Below the pieces are notes generated by a model, which saw nothing but the letters and a program-made list of their open reading frames with translations, made no database searches and was not told the DNA's origin. A program made the translations under genes and the position numbers. A DNA stretch of 64,000 bases, taken from the NCBI RefSeq assembly GCF_000021945.1, contig NC_011831.1:3485353-3549352 (forward strand). Direction: 5' to 3'. Positions 53,195 through 62,045 of this stretch are shown one piece after another; positions within the stretch are counted from its first letter, which is position 1, and each line of letters opens with the position of its first letter. Source of the stretch: Chloroflexus aggregans DSM 9485. GTDB lineage: Bacteria; Chloroflexota; Chloroflexia; Chloroflexales; Chloroflexaceae.

Positions 53195-54190
53195 TTATTG
53201 GATCAATTCGTGATAGAGCTTCACCACCGGATCGTCGCGTTTGCGGCGAGGGTTGATCCCGGTGACGGTCAGGTAGCGTTGATAGGCACGTTGCATCTCG
53301 ATCGGTAGGCCAAGCCGGTGGTTTGCCCGCAACAGCCAACTGACGACGGACGCAGCCCTTGGCTCCAGGGTGAGAATGCGCTGACAGTATTGAATGCACT
53401 GTTGGTCATTGCCGTTGGCAAATGCATCTGCGGCTAATCGCTCGCCGGCAATGACGGTCTTACTCAAGAGGTTCGCTGCCCGTTCGGCAGCCCACCGCTG
53501 CGCACCGGCAACCCCTTCCATATACGGACCATCGTACAAGTCGAACACATATTGCAAAAAGGGAATGGCAGCGCTCAGGCCTTGTTCGGTGATGGTTTGC
53601 ATTGCTAGCTCGAAGGTATGTTCAAGCAGATCGGCGTCGCTTCGGTAGAGGTCGGAGTTGAGCATACAGCGCTGCCGGTCGGTAATGAGGAGTTGGTTGG
53701 CAAGCGTTTCACCGCCAACCTGCTGGAGCACTTGGCGTAATGCAGTAAGGGTACGGGCAAGGCTGCTGGCGCTGGCTTCGCTATCCCACACTGCCGATGC
53801 AATTTCGCGACGGGAAGCACCACGGGCGCCCCAGTGGACGAGGTAGGCGAAGATGCCTTGCACTTTGCGTCCACCCGCACGCCCAGTTTCACTTTGACCC
53901 CATTCCTCAGCTTTGATCATCCGGCTATCGATGAACACTTGAAACTCGCCAAGACAGTGGACGTACACGCCACGGAAAGGGCGTAGTTCGATGCGCAGAC
54001 CACTGATCTCGCTGATGTGGCGTAGCGCTATCTGTGCTTGTTCACTAAGCTCAGGATCGTCGAGCAGACGACGTAAGTACGTGAGGGCACGGTTGCCGTA
54101 ATGGGTCAGGAGAATGGTCGTAGCTTGCCGACGAACCAGCGGGTCGGCATGGGTCAATAATGGCAGATAGAGCGTGACTGGATTCGACAT
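53195..54190 (-). CDS. HEAT-repeat / winged-helix / BTAD regulator-like protein
   Basis: This 331-residue protein starts with HEAT-like helices (about 5-65: LLTHADPLVRRQATTILLTHYG, ALTYLRRLLDDPELSEQAQIALRHI). Then comes a winged-helix DNA-binding-like region (about 78-180: VHCLGEFQVFIDSRMI, KVQGIFAYLVHWGARGASRREIASAVWDSEASASSLARTLTALRQVL) and a bacterial transcriptional activator (BTAD) tetratricopeptide domain (about 190-330). This resembles SARP-type regulators, but with HEAT in front. It starts 4 nt after the stop of the degenerate-helicase gene on the same strand, so the two form one operon. Confidence 0.82.
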   Translation of the reverse strand: MSNPVTLYLPLLTHADPLVRRQATTILLTHYGNRALTYLRRLLDDPELSEQAQIALRHISEISGLRIELRPFRGVYVHCLGEFQVFIDSRMIKAEEWGQSETGRAGGRKVQGIFAYLVHWGARGASRREIASAVWDSEASASSLARTLTALRQVLQQVGGETLANQLLITDRQRCMLNSDLYRSDADLLEHTFELAMQTITEQGLSAAIPFLQYVFDLYDGPYMEGVAGAQRWAAERAANLLSKTVIAGERLAADAFANGNDQQCIQYCQRILTLEPRAASVVSWLLRANHRLGLPIEMQRAYQRYLTVTGINPRRKRDDPVVKLYHELIQ

Positions 54191-54194
54191 ACCG

Positions 54195-56936
54195 CTACTC
54201 TTCTACCCTATCATGACGCTCTTCAGGAGGAAGGCGACGTACAACACTGACAGACGGATCGATCCGTAGTTCGCCGTGTTCATCGAAGTCGACGATCAAG
54301 ATTTCGCGGTCGCCGTTCACCAGGCTAAGACGGACTTTGCCTGCACCATATGGCATACAGATGATGCGTTCACCAGGGTGAAAGCGCGGTTCAAAGGTTG
54401 AATTACCGGAAGCCGGCGCCTCGCTACGGCGCGGTGTTTCCGTTTCGAGGCGTGAACGCCTTTGGCGCAGGCGGGCCAAGATGGCTTCAGCATCAGGTAC
54501 GGTTGGCTCTTCGCTTGGCGCTGCGGGTGGTGTTTCCGGCTCAACCCGTGTTAGCGATTGTGGTTGGTGAGCATTGGAACGCGGTGGTACCCGGTCAGGT
54601 GGACGGCTGTGTCGGTTGCGGGTGTGGCCGGTAGCGCGATTTGGACGCAGTGGTTCAGCACGCACCGGTGGGTCGGGTGTGCGCGTCGGCGGGTCGGGCG
54701 TGTGCGTTGGCGGGTCAGATGCACGTGTCGGCGGGTTGGGCGCGTGTATCGGTGGGTCAGGCGTGCGCGTTGGCGGGTCAGATGCACGTGTTGGCGGGTC
54801 GGGCGTGTGCGTCGGCGGGTCGGATGCACGTGTTGGCGGGTCGGGCGTGCGCGTCGGCGGGTTAGTAGAGCGTGTTGGGGAAGATTGTGCCCATGGCGGG
54901 AGGGCAATGGTCATATCAACCTCGCCGCCCAACACGGCCAACAACCAATCCATATCGGCACGGGCAAGCGGCTCAAACAGCGGGTCAAGTCGTTGATCGA
55001 GGGCAATGTCGTAGGCGAGCGGCAATATCGTCTCTAACTGCTCGTAGAGCCATGCCGCAAGACCATTGCCATTCGGTTGGGCATCGATCAGATAAAGATA
55101 GTTATTGTCTGGATCGTAAGCCGGAACACAATCTTCCAAACGGGCTAACGTCTGCACTGCAATCGCTGCTGCACACGACCAACCGACTAACTGACCGGTC
55201 ACATTCAGGGGACGATTGAGCTGAATCCAAACCGCCGGACTATACCATTGGGATGTGAACGGTTCCGATAATGTCCGTTCTTGCACGGTATTGCGACTAT
55301 TGTACTCGCGGTAGGCGTAGGTTGTCTCTTCAATCATCACACGCCCCCAAGCCAGCCGTGGTCCATGACCACTCTGTTTACGTCGTAGCTCACGCTGACC
55401 CCATTCATTGTGGATGTGTACGCGACAGCGACGTAGGGGAACGGTACGCCGACCGCTGTCGGCAACAAGCTGTACGGTGGCCTGCTCTTCATCCCAAGCA
55501 ATTACTCGCTGATCGCCGCGTAGTGGAGGGAGCGCAGCCCCGACAAACGCCCAGCGCCCCGCGATTGAAGGATCAGCAGTACCGATCGGTTGTCCTTGCT
55601 CATCAAGGAGAAAGAGTGGATCGGTACCGGCAGCGTGCAGATCGAGCGGGATGTAGGGGTCAATCTGCGTGCCCGGTAGCCAGAGCGGTGGCTGATGAGG
55701 GAGGCGTTGGAGATAGCGGCGTGCTTCCAGCCGTTCGACCGTCGGGGTGAGTTGCCATTGCTGTATTTCTTGCTGGCGCAGTGGTTGTTCGTTAGCGGCG
55801 CAGACCAAATGCAGTGCGGTCACGAATGAGTTGGTCGGCGCCGGTGGCCAGACAGGAGGCTGAAGCAAAGGCCACGTTGCCAGATCGGTCACTGCGAGTC
55901 GTTGCAGGGCCGGCTCGCTGATTCCACGTCCAAGGAGCAGGATCACCAGCATCGCTTCACTGCTCAAGGCAGCAGAAAGCTGTACGGTGCCGTTGTCAGC
56001 ACCGGTGACGATCTGCACGTGGGCCGGTAACGGGGTGGTCCCAACACTCAGTGCATCCTTGGCAAATGCTCGCAGGGTACCGATCTCAAACCGGTTCGCA
56101 ACCAGACGAACGTTTGCACCGGCAGTGACAAGAGCGTCGGCTAACCGCATAATCTCGCGTTGACGGTCGCCATCGCTCTGCCAGAGCGCGAGGGTCGTTG
56201 CCGGATGGGGCAAATCGGCGACTGGGGTGATTCGCCATTCTTGACCGCTGAGCAGTTGCAAAGCAGTTTCGGCGCCGCTCACCGGAGCCACCGAGCCGCC
56301 TAACAAAGGGGGGTGCGGGGCCAACCGTGTAGCGCGCAATAATGCCATACTAAGGTGGCCGGCAGCTATGCCATAGTACGTGTGCAGATCGGGAATGGCG
56401 ATCATCCGAAGGCGTGACCAAAAATAACGCCAGGCGCGGTCGTGAAAGCGGAGGAGCGAGCTGTGTAGTTCTGGTAGCGTAGTGATGACGAGGCGGGAAG
56501 TCGGCGCTATCCGGCGGTTGGAGCCATTGGTAGCCGTGATGGCGATGGGCGGACGAAGAGAATGGGCTAGTGCCGTAGCTTCGCGCTCGTGGAGGAGTGC
56601 TTGATCGGGATCGGCGGCAATGAGCAGCGCTGTTGCCGATGGTTCGTGATGGAGTAGGTCAAGTACCAGCAGGTGCAGACTCGCGCGACTAAGCATGCCG
56701 GTGCCGGTGATCGCGAAAGCGGTTCCGCGGCGGAGGGCGGCGAGCGCAGTGGATTGGGCTTGAAAGAACGGTAAGCCGACTACATCTAACCATGCATCTT
56801 TCAGCGCCGGGGCGATCGTGAGATGGCTAATCCGCACACCGGCCCGGCCAGGCACGTGGTGCAGCGCGATCAGGGGCGATGGTTTTCGTCCAGATCGTTC
56901 GGCCAGCATCTGCAAGATTTCGATAAAGTCGCTCAT
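54195..56936 (-). CDS. MrfA/YprA-like helicase-family protein with degenerate motor motifs
   Basis: This 913-residue protein follows the plan of MrfA/YprA helicases. The Q-motif region is FFQAQSTALAALRRG; the Walker A position (78-86) reads GTGMLSRAS, without the GKT/GKS lysine; the Walker B position (about 181-186) reads IPDLHTYY in place of IDEVHTYR. LVITTLPELHSSLLR also aligns by eye. The middle has the family's FLLDEQGQPIGTADPS and MIEETTYAYREY blocks; the C-terminal DUF1998-like part (LYLIDAQPNGNGLAAWLYE) lacks the cysteine cluster. A DPPTR-rich repeat linker (about 690-760) and a Tudor/KOW-like domain (FHPGERIICMPYGAGKVR, about 850-905) follow. ATG 56936 has no ribosome-binding site, but TATAGT lies just upstream, suggesting a nearly leaderless mRNA. 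Confidence 0.75.
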   Translation of the reverse strand: MSDFIEILQMLAERSGRKPSPLIALHHVPGRAGVRISHLTIAPALKDAWLDVVGLPFFQAQSTALAALRRGTAFAITGTGMLSRASLHLLVLDLLHHEPSATALLIAADPDQALLHEREATALAHSLRPPIAITATNGSNRRIAPTSRLVITTLPELHSSLLRFHDRAWRYFWSRLRMIAIPDLHTYYGIAAGHLSMALLRATRLAPHPPLLGGSVAPVSGAETALQLLSGQEWRITPVADLPHPATTLALWQSDGDRQREIMRLADALVTAGANVRLVANRFEIGTLRAFAKDALSVGTTPLPAHVQIVTGADNGTVQLSAALSSEAMLVILLLGRGISEPALQRLAVTDLATWPLLQPPVWPPAPTNSFVTALHLVCAANEQPLRQQEIQQWQLTPTVERLEARRYLQRLPHQPPLWLPGTQIDPYIPLDLHAAGTDPLFLLDEQGQPIGTADPSIAGRWAFVGAALPPLRGDQRVIAWDEEQATVQLVADSGRRTVPLRRCRVHIHNEWGQRELRRKQSGHGPRLAWGRVMIEETTYAYREYNSRNTVQERTLSEPFTSQWYSPAVWIQLNRPLNVTGQLVGWSCAAAIAVQTLARLEDCVPAYDPDNNYLYLIDAQPNGNGLAAWLYEQLETILPLAYDIALDQRLDPLFEPLARADMDWLLAVLGGEVDMTIALPPWAQSSPTRSTNPPTRTPDPPTRASDPPTHTPDPPTRASDPPTRTPDPPIHAPNPPTRASDPPTHTPDPPTRTPDPPVRAEPLRPNRATGHTRNRHSRPPDRVPPRSNAHQPQSLTRVEPETPPAAPSEEPTVPDAEAILARLRQRRSRLETETPRRSEAPASGNSTFEPRFHPGERIICMPYGAGKVRLSLVNGDREILIVDFDEHGELRIDPSVSVVRRLPPEERHDRVEE
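54660..54875. repeat. Coding minisatellite in the degenerate-helicase gene
   Basis: About nine in-frame copies of a unit of about 24 bp (minus-strand protein unit close to TRTPDPP or TRASDPP) encode the proline-rich linker. The plus strand reads as variants of GGCGGGTCGGGCGTGTGCGTC and GGCGGGTCAGATGCACGTGTC. The two variants alternate, giving a higher-order period. The repeat keeps the frame and is likely to vary in copy number. Confidence 0.8.
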
Positions 56937-57095
56937 CGCCACAAACTATATATGCGGTCCAATGGCTTGCCAACGATTGACCGAAGCGCAATGCCCTTCC
57001 GTCAACCTGTCAATATGGTGATTGTAGCATGCCTGTCGACCATCCATCAGCAGCGTGGTATACTCCTGTCGGTTCTGCCTGGTGAGGGATATTCT

Positions 57096-57923
57096 ATGCG
57101 TTCACGATGGTTGCGAGTCAACGGCTATCAACTCCATTGGATCGAAGCGGGCCGCGGACCGGCAGTCGTATTGTTGCACGGGTTTGCCGGTTCGTGTGCC
57201 GATTGGGAACCAACCGTGCTGTGGTTGGCAGAACAAGGCTATCGCGCATTGGCCGTGGATGCACTGGGCTTTGGCCATTCCGAAAAACCGGTTCACGCGC
57301 CATATGGCCTGGCATTGCAGAGCGACCTATATGCGGCGTGGTTGACCGCACTCGGTATTGCACGGGCGGCGTTTGTTGCTCATTCGATGGGTGGCAAGTA
57401 TGCGTTAGCAACGGCAATTCGTCATCCGGCACGGGTAGCGCGTTTGGTGTTAGTCGCTACCGATGGCTTTGTCAACCCGTCGCCATTGACGATTATCGGT
57501 GGTTGGCCGATGCTTGGCGAGGCGATCCTCTGGCTTTCGGCGCATCCGGCGGTGGTCCGCGCCTTTTTAGCCGCTGCGTTTCACAACCCTGAGCCATACG
57601 TGACGGCAGACCTGATCGAGCGTGGGCGGGCAGCGATTAGTGGAGCGGCCAATCGACGGGCATTGACTGCTCTTAGCCGACGTTATACGGCGACCGATCT
57701 TGGTCTAACCGGATTGCGCGCCCGCCTACACGAGATTCGGGTTCCCACCTTGCTGATTTGGGGAGCACACGATCGTATCTTTTCCTTACAGTATGCGACC
57801 ACTGCTCATCGTGAACTTCCGTGTTCGCAACTGGTGGTGATACCGCATTGCGGTCACTTTCCGCATATCGAGGCGGTGCGTCCGTTTCGCGGTGTACTCA
57901 GTGGGTTTTTAGCTTCACTCTGA
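57096..57923 (+). CDS. Alpha/beta hydrolase
   Basis: This 275-residue soluble hydrolase has the oxyanion HGFAGS, DALGFGHSEKP, the nucleophile elbow AHSMGGKYA (Ser about 95), LLIWGAHDRI (acid) and PHCGHFPHIE (His). It fits the broad alpha/beta hydrolase group of esterases and C-C hydrolases; the substrate is unknown. The frame is open into the divergent gene, but ATG 57096 has GAGGGA upstream and the conserved N-terminus. It reads away from the degenerate-helicase gene. Confidence 0.88.
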   Translation: MRSRWLRVNGYQLHWIEAGRGPAVVLLHGFAGSCADWEPTVLWLAEQGYRALAVDALGFGHSEKPVHAPYGLALQSDLYAAWLTALGIARAAFVAHSMGGKYALATAIRHPARVARLVLVATDGFVNPSPLTIIGGWPMLGEAILWLSAHPAVVRAFLAAAFHNPEPYVTADLIERGRAAISGAANRRALTALSRRYTATDLGLTGLRARLHEIRVPTLLIWGAHDRIFSLQYATTAHRELPCSQLVVIPHCGHFPHIEAVRPFRGVLSGFLASL

Positions 57924-57963
57924 GGTACGATTTACGCACCGCCGTACCAACACGCGGGTAAGG

Positions 57964-58740
57964 TTATAGGTTGCTTCTCGGTATTATCACTATGAGCGGG
58001 TGGGGAAAGTCGCGGCGGAACGTTGTACCGTGCAAGCGATCACGACGCAGAAACGTAAACTCCATCGTCGGTGGAATAGCAATGTTGCCGAGCCGAACGA
58101 TGTTGCGACAGTTGTTCGGGTGAATATGGACACAGGCGTGGCTTTGCAAAAGTTTGACAAAGGCTCGGCTGGCAGTGTGAAAAAACCACTTATTCCACAA
58201 CTGATCGAGATGATGAAACTCGATAATCATAATCCGAAACCGCTGAAGAAGGTCCGGTGCAGTAGCTAAAAGCACTTCGTATTCAGACCCCTCAATATCC
58301 ATTTGCAACAGAAGATCACCGGTCGCATCCGCCGGCAATTCTTGGGTCACCCAATCGGCCAGCGTAAGATACTGCCCATCGCTCATTGCACCGATAAACA
58401 CCTTGCGAAAATGAAACGCCGGGTGATGGGTCGCCGGTCCTTCCACCGATGCATCGGCCATATATACTTGCATGCCACGCTCAGCACAGGCTAACTCAAA
58501 CGCAGAGACGTTCCCGACACCGGGTGAAAAACAGGCCTGAATGCCCTGTAAGTCATCGGGAACGACGTACCCACCATCACCGCATGGCCCCAACCGGATC
58601 AAAGGGGTTGGTGGAGCTAATGGATGAAGTTGTTTGATCAGCGCTTGCACCCGTTCAGGTGGAGTGAGGTTGGTTGGAAACATGCAAAACGGTGCGCAAA
58701 GCTGAATCAGTTGCTGTAAGACAGTACGTTTGAACGTCAT
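57964..58740 (-). CDS. FkbM-family methyltransferase
   Basis: The protein (258 residues from ATG 58740, or 276 from 58794) has the FkbM layout: LIRLGPCGDGGYVVPDDL, FSPGVGNVSAFELACAERGMQVYMADAS (SAM site), TGDLLLQMDIEGSEYEVL and FRIMIIEFHHLD. The LGxxxDGGYVVPDDL start is typical of the subgroup that modifies surface sugars. AGATAGGG lies before 58740, which I prefer. No glycan-synthesis genes adjoin it, so the acceptor is unknown. Confidence 0.85.
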   Translation of the reverse strand: MTFKRTVLQQLIQLCAPFCMFPTNLTPPERVQALIKQLHPLAPPTPLIRLGPCGDGGYVVPDDLQGIQACFSPGVGNVSAFELACAERGMQVYMADASVEGPATHHPAFHFRKVFIGAMSDGQYLTLADWVTQELPADATGDLLLQMDIEGSEYEVLLATAPDLLQRFRIMIIEFHHLDQLWNKWFFHTASRAFVKLLQSHACVHIHPNNCRNIVRLGNIAIPPTMEFTFLRRDRLHGTTFRRDFPHPLIVIIPRSNL

Positions 58741-58817
58741 TGCCCTATCTGCATACAATCGGTGATAGCTTGATTGTAGCAAGGCGGCTATCATATCGTC
58801 AATTTACAACATCGTTA

Positions 58818-59150
58818 TCAATGTACTTCAACTCTTGACAAAAGATTCAGAATAATAACACCTATAATGATAAATCCGATGCCTACCATTGCCCATATAT
58901 CGGGTTGTTGACGGTAGAGAACCCACGCAATGGCCGTAATGAGGATAATCCCAATTCCCGACCAGATCGCGTAGGCGATACCGACCGGAATAGCTTCTAA
59001 GGCAAGCGACATCGCAAAAAATGAAATGGCATACCCTACTACGACCATAATCGAGGGCCATAAACGAGTGAAACCGGCACTGGCCTTCAGCGCCGATGTT
59101 GCCATCACCTCAAATAAGATAGCAATAAGTAGATAGATCCAGTACTTCAT
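58818..59150 (-). CDS. Small multidrug resistance (SMR) family exporter
   Basis: This 110-residue protein has four membrane helices of the EmrE/QacC type. The essential membrane-embedded Glu14 is in LFEVMATSALKASAGFTRLWPS, and YAIWSGIGI is the conserved central motif with Trp. The match is closer to drug-exporting EmrE than to the guanidinium exporter Gdx/SugE group, judging from TSALKASxGFTRLWPS. It works as a proton-coupled dimer. A second ATG one codon earlier (59153) is possible. About 130 nt separate it from the LysR gene, on the same strand. Confidence 0.92.
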   Translation of the reverse strand: MKYWIYLLIAILFEVMATSALKASAGFTRLWPSIMVVVGYAISFFAMSLALEAIPVGIAYAIWSGIGIILITAIAWVLYRQQPDIWAMVGIGFIIIGVIILNLLSRVEVH

Positions 59151-59278
59151 CATTGTCTCCTTGAGGTATCAATAGTAGAAATACAAAAAAGAACATAGCA
59201 GCCCACTGAAAGCGCATTCGCTTCAGGCCCCTAGGTGTAGATCGAGGAGGCAGAAGTCGGTATCGGTTTGAGTCGCGC

Positions 59279-60160
59279 TTAATCAGGTGCAGCAGGGTTG
59301 GGGAGGACGAGTTTCAAGAGAGGGTTGGGAAACCGGCGCGCGATCGTAATCGCACAAAACGTCTCGACGAGGCCGGGGAGCACGGCATATTCGACCAACT
59401 TCCCACTGTCTAATTCATCTTTCACCACAATCGGCGGTATAACGGTTAACCCGCTATGCTCGCGGGCCACAAGACGTATCATCGCCATATCGTCAACTTC
59501 GGCCACGATATGCGGTCTGATGTTCCATTGCTCCATCAGGGCGTCGAACCCGGTACGGATCGTTGATTCCGGGGTCGGAACCACCAACGGCTCAGTCTGC
59601 AACAGCACATCTAGTGGGGTTTGATAACGATCTGGCCGTGGATGACCGATCAAACCGACCGGCTGGGTATCGATGACATACACAATCCAAGGTGCAGCAT
59701 GATCGCGGGGTGGCACCACATCCGATAGCACTACGTCGAGATCGTACAACCTGAGACCGTTGAGTAGTTCATCGAGGGTGCCTGAGCGGATGATCACTTT
59801 ACAACCGACGTCGAGGAGCAGTGGACGCAAAAAGCGCACCTGAAAGTTGCGCGAGAGCGTTGCCAGCGCACCGACACGCAATACCTGCTGCTGGGTTTCA
59901 TTCAGGCGACCAAATGTACCGAGGAGTTCGTCGCCTTTAGCAAAAATCTCGTCGGCAAAGTTCAGCGCAATGTGGCCCGCTTCGGTCAGGACGAGCCGCC
60001 GACCTACCCGCTCGAACAGTGGTTGCCCCAGATAATCTTCGAGCGCGCTGATCTGCATCGAGAGCGCCGATTGAGCGATGTTGTGTTTCTTGGCGGCACG
60101 GGTGAGGTTGCCTTCGTGTGCCACAATCCAGAAGTAACGAAGGTGATGATAATTTAACAT
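59279..60160 (-). CDS. LysR-family regulator (NhaR-like), divergent from dabBA
   Basis: This 293-residue protein has the LysR winged helix-turn-helix at 1-65 (NYHHLRYFWIVAHEGNLTRAAKKHNIAQSALSMQISALEDYLGQPLFERVGRRLVLTEAG) and an effector domain from about 90 (VLRVGALATLSRNFQVRFLRPLL). The N-terminal pattern is that of the NhaR subgroup, which senses sodium or pH in E. coli. Here it is divergent from dabB-dabA, with a LysR-type inverted repeat between them, so it most likely controls the inorganic-carbon system; the signal is unknown. Confidence 0.88.
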   Translation of the reverse strand: MLNYHHLRYFWIVAHEGNLTRAAKKHNIAQSALSMQISALEDYLGQPLFERVGRRLVLTEAGHIALNFADEIFAKGDELLGTFGRLNETQQQVLRVGALATLSRNFQVRFLRPLLLDVGCKVIIRSGTLDELLNGLRLYDLDVVLSDVVPPRDHAAPWIVYVIDTQPVGLIGHPRPDRYQTPLDVLLQTEPLVVPTPESTIRTGFDALMEQWNIRPHIVAEVDDMAMIRLVAREHSGLTVIPPIVVKDELDSGKLVEYAVLPGLVETFCAITIARRFPNPLLKLVLPNPAAPD

Positions 60161-60245
60161 ACACTGTTCCGGTCACGGATCGTACAGCTTATCTCCCCTC
60201 AGTATGCCAGATGATCGATACCTCCGCAATGACTGTTCTTACGAT

Positions 60246-60264
60246 TGTTCTTTTAAAACGAACA
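60246..60264. promoter_or_regulatory. LysR-type binding site between regulator and dabBA
   Basis: TTGTTC and GAACAA flank 9 nt (60245-60265 including outer bases), giving the T-N11-A form typical of LysR sites. It lies about 85 nt from the LysR start and about 105 nt from dabB. A weak promoter (TTTACT 60285-60290, TACTAT 60308-60313, 17-nt spacer) follows toward dabB. ATTGAAATCGAGG occurs twice in tandem at 60327-60339 and 60341-60353, the second copy running into the dabB ribosome-binding site. Confidence 0.5.
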
Positions 60265-60365
60265 AATTAAGATAATACATATATTTTACTGATTGATAGC
60301 GCTATGCTACTATCCAACTGTCGATTATTGAAATCGAGGTATTGAAATCGAGGAGGTTCGGTAGT

Positions 60366-61940
60366 ATGGATGGTTTGCTGGCGCTTCTCGCGTATCTCGT
60401 GCCCCTCTCACCGGTGATGGTAGCGGTGTTGGCGATGTTGAGGCTTTTGCCATCGGTTGAATTGACCTTTCAGCTTGGGCGAGCCGTCAGCGTCGCTTCG
60501 TTTGGTTTGATGGTGATATTGGGCGTGGTCGTTGTTCTGCATGGTCCGCTGGTGAGTCCATTGATCGGCATTGGTGAGGTGGGGCTGTCGCTGCGTCTCG
60601 ATGCGCTCAGTGTGATGATGTCGTTGTTGGTTACGTTCCTCGGTTCAGTGCTGATCCAATTTAGCCGTAATTACCTCGATGGCGATCCACGTCAGCAGCT
60701 CTTTTTTATCCGTTTGTACGTGACTATCAGCACCGTGTTGTTGATGGTGCTGGCCGGTAATCTGTGGCAGTTGGTTGTGGCGTGGGTGGCGACTAGTCTT
60801 GCGCTGCATACCCTGCTTGTCTTTTACCCGGAACGCGCGCAAGCCATTCGGGCAGCGCGGAAGAAGTTTTTCGTTGCGCGGATCGGTGATGTCTGTCTGA
60901 TCATCGCGGCTGTGTTGCTGGCGCAGACCTTCGGTACAACCGATCTTGGGATGTTGCGTGAGGCCGCAGTGAACGCGCTGGCTGCCGGTATTGCACCAAC
61001 CGGTGCGGTCGTTGGGGCGCTGTTGATCGTGGTTGCTGCAACGCTGAAGTCGGCGATGTTCCCGTTCCACGGCTGGTTGCTTGAAGTGATGGAGACACCG
61101 ACACCGGTGTCGGCGTTGCTGCACGCCGGTTTGCTGAATGCCGGTACTTTTTTGGTCGTGCGGTTTGGTGAACTGGTCTTTTTGAATCCGGCGGCGTTAG
61201 TCTTCTTGATTGTCGTGGGTGGTTTGACTTCGATTATTGCTTCCTCAGCGATGATTACCCAGAGCAGTGTTAAAGTGTCGCTGGCCTATTCGAGTGCAGC
61301 GCACATGGGTTTTATGCTGATGCTATGCGGTTTTGGTGCGCATACGGTGGCGATTATGCATCTCATTGCCCACTCGTGCTACAAGGCCCATGCCTTCCTT
61401 TCGTCGGGTAGTGTAATCGAGTACGTGCGTAATACCGGTGCCCAAAAGCTTAATCAGGTGCCGCATCCGTTTGCTTTGCTGGCGAATATGGCGGTGGCAG
61501 TGCTGATGTTTTTAGCTGTGGCAACTGCCATCGGGATCGATATCACCAAGCGCCCGGCTGAGACGGCAATGGTCACGATCTTTATGACTGCCGTGGCTTA
61601 TCTGTTGGTAAAGGGGACGACCGGCAAAGCTCCGTTGTTTGTAATCAGTCGCACGGTAGGTATGGCCGCGCTCGTGACACTGGCATTTTTTGCGCTCGAG
61701 GTGATAGCCGAGGCTTTACTGAGTAGCGCGGTCGCCGTCTATCCGCCACTCGATCCGATCACGTGGGTGGCAGTTGTGATGGCTGTCGGCGCGTTCATTA
61801 TCGTGATGGTTCTGAGTTCCTACTTGCCTGCGCTTACCCATCGACCGGCGTGGCGCGCGTTCTATGTCCATCTCAAACACGGCTTTTACGCTAACGCGAT
61901 GTTCGACCGTTTGCTCGATACCTTCCGAATCGCTCGTTAG
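60366..61940 (+). CDS. dabB: DabB-type proton-conducting membrane subunit of inorganic-carbon transporter
   Basis: This 524-residue protein is a relative of the complex I antiporter-like subunit NuoL, as is DabB of the DAB carbon-accumulating complex. It has about 13-14 membrane helices with the conserved core: VLAGNLWQLVVAWVATSLALHTLLVF, KSAMFPFHGWLLEVMETPTPVSALLHAGLLNAG, FLVVRFGEL, QSSVKVSLAYSSAAHMGFM and LIAHSCYKAHAFLSSGSVI. There are no other complex I genes beside it. AGGAGG precedes ATG 60366. dabA follows 105 nt downstream, and the pair defines its role: DabB is proposed to supply cation-gradient energy to DabA. Confidence 0.9.
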   Translation: MDGLLALLAYLVPLSPVMVAVLAMLRLLPSVELTFQLGRAVSVASFGLMVILGVVVVLHGPLVSPLIGIGEVGLSLRLDALSVMMSLLVTFLGSVLIQFSRNYLDGDPRQQLFFIRLYVTISTVLLMVLAGNLWQLVVAWVATSLALHTLLVFYPERAQAIRAARKKFFVARIGDVCLIIAAVLLAQTFGTTDLGMLREAAVNALAAGIAPTGAVVGALLIVVAATLKSAMFPFHGWLLEVMETPTPVSALLHAGLLNAGTFLVVRFGELVFLNPAALVFLIVVGGLTSIIASSAMITQSSVKVSLAYSSAAHMGFMLMLCGFGAHTVAIMHLIAHSCYKAHAFLSSGSVIEYVRNTGAQKLNQVPHPFALLANMAVAVLMFLAVATAIGIDITKRPAETAMVTIFMTAVAYLLVKGTTGKAPLFVISRTVGMAALVTLAFFALEVIAEALLSSAVAVYPPLDPITWVAVVMAVGAFIIVMVLSSYLPALTHRPAWRAFYVHLKHGFYANAMFDRLLDTFRIAR

Positions 61941-62045
61941 TCTGCTGTAGGCCAGGATGCCAAATGCCCAACGACGCGGCGCTAACCATTGCACCTTACC
62001 GGTTGCTGTGTGCCGATAACGATACGACAACAGGAGAAAGTCACG

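Noticed and set aside
52693-53399. Reading frames across array 3, and a CRISPR-like appearance
   Set aside because: Translations are pure repeats; there are no unique spacers of constant length and no cas genes, so neither genes nor a CRISPR array.
59279-60160. Assignment of the LysR protein as an NhaR sodium regulator
   Set aside because: The N-terminus is NhaR-like, but no nhaA antiporter gene is adjacent and the divergent dabBA pair is the more likely target.
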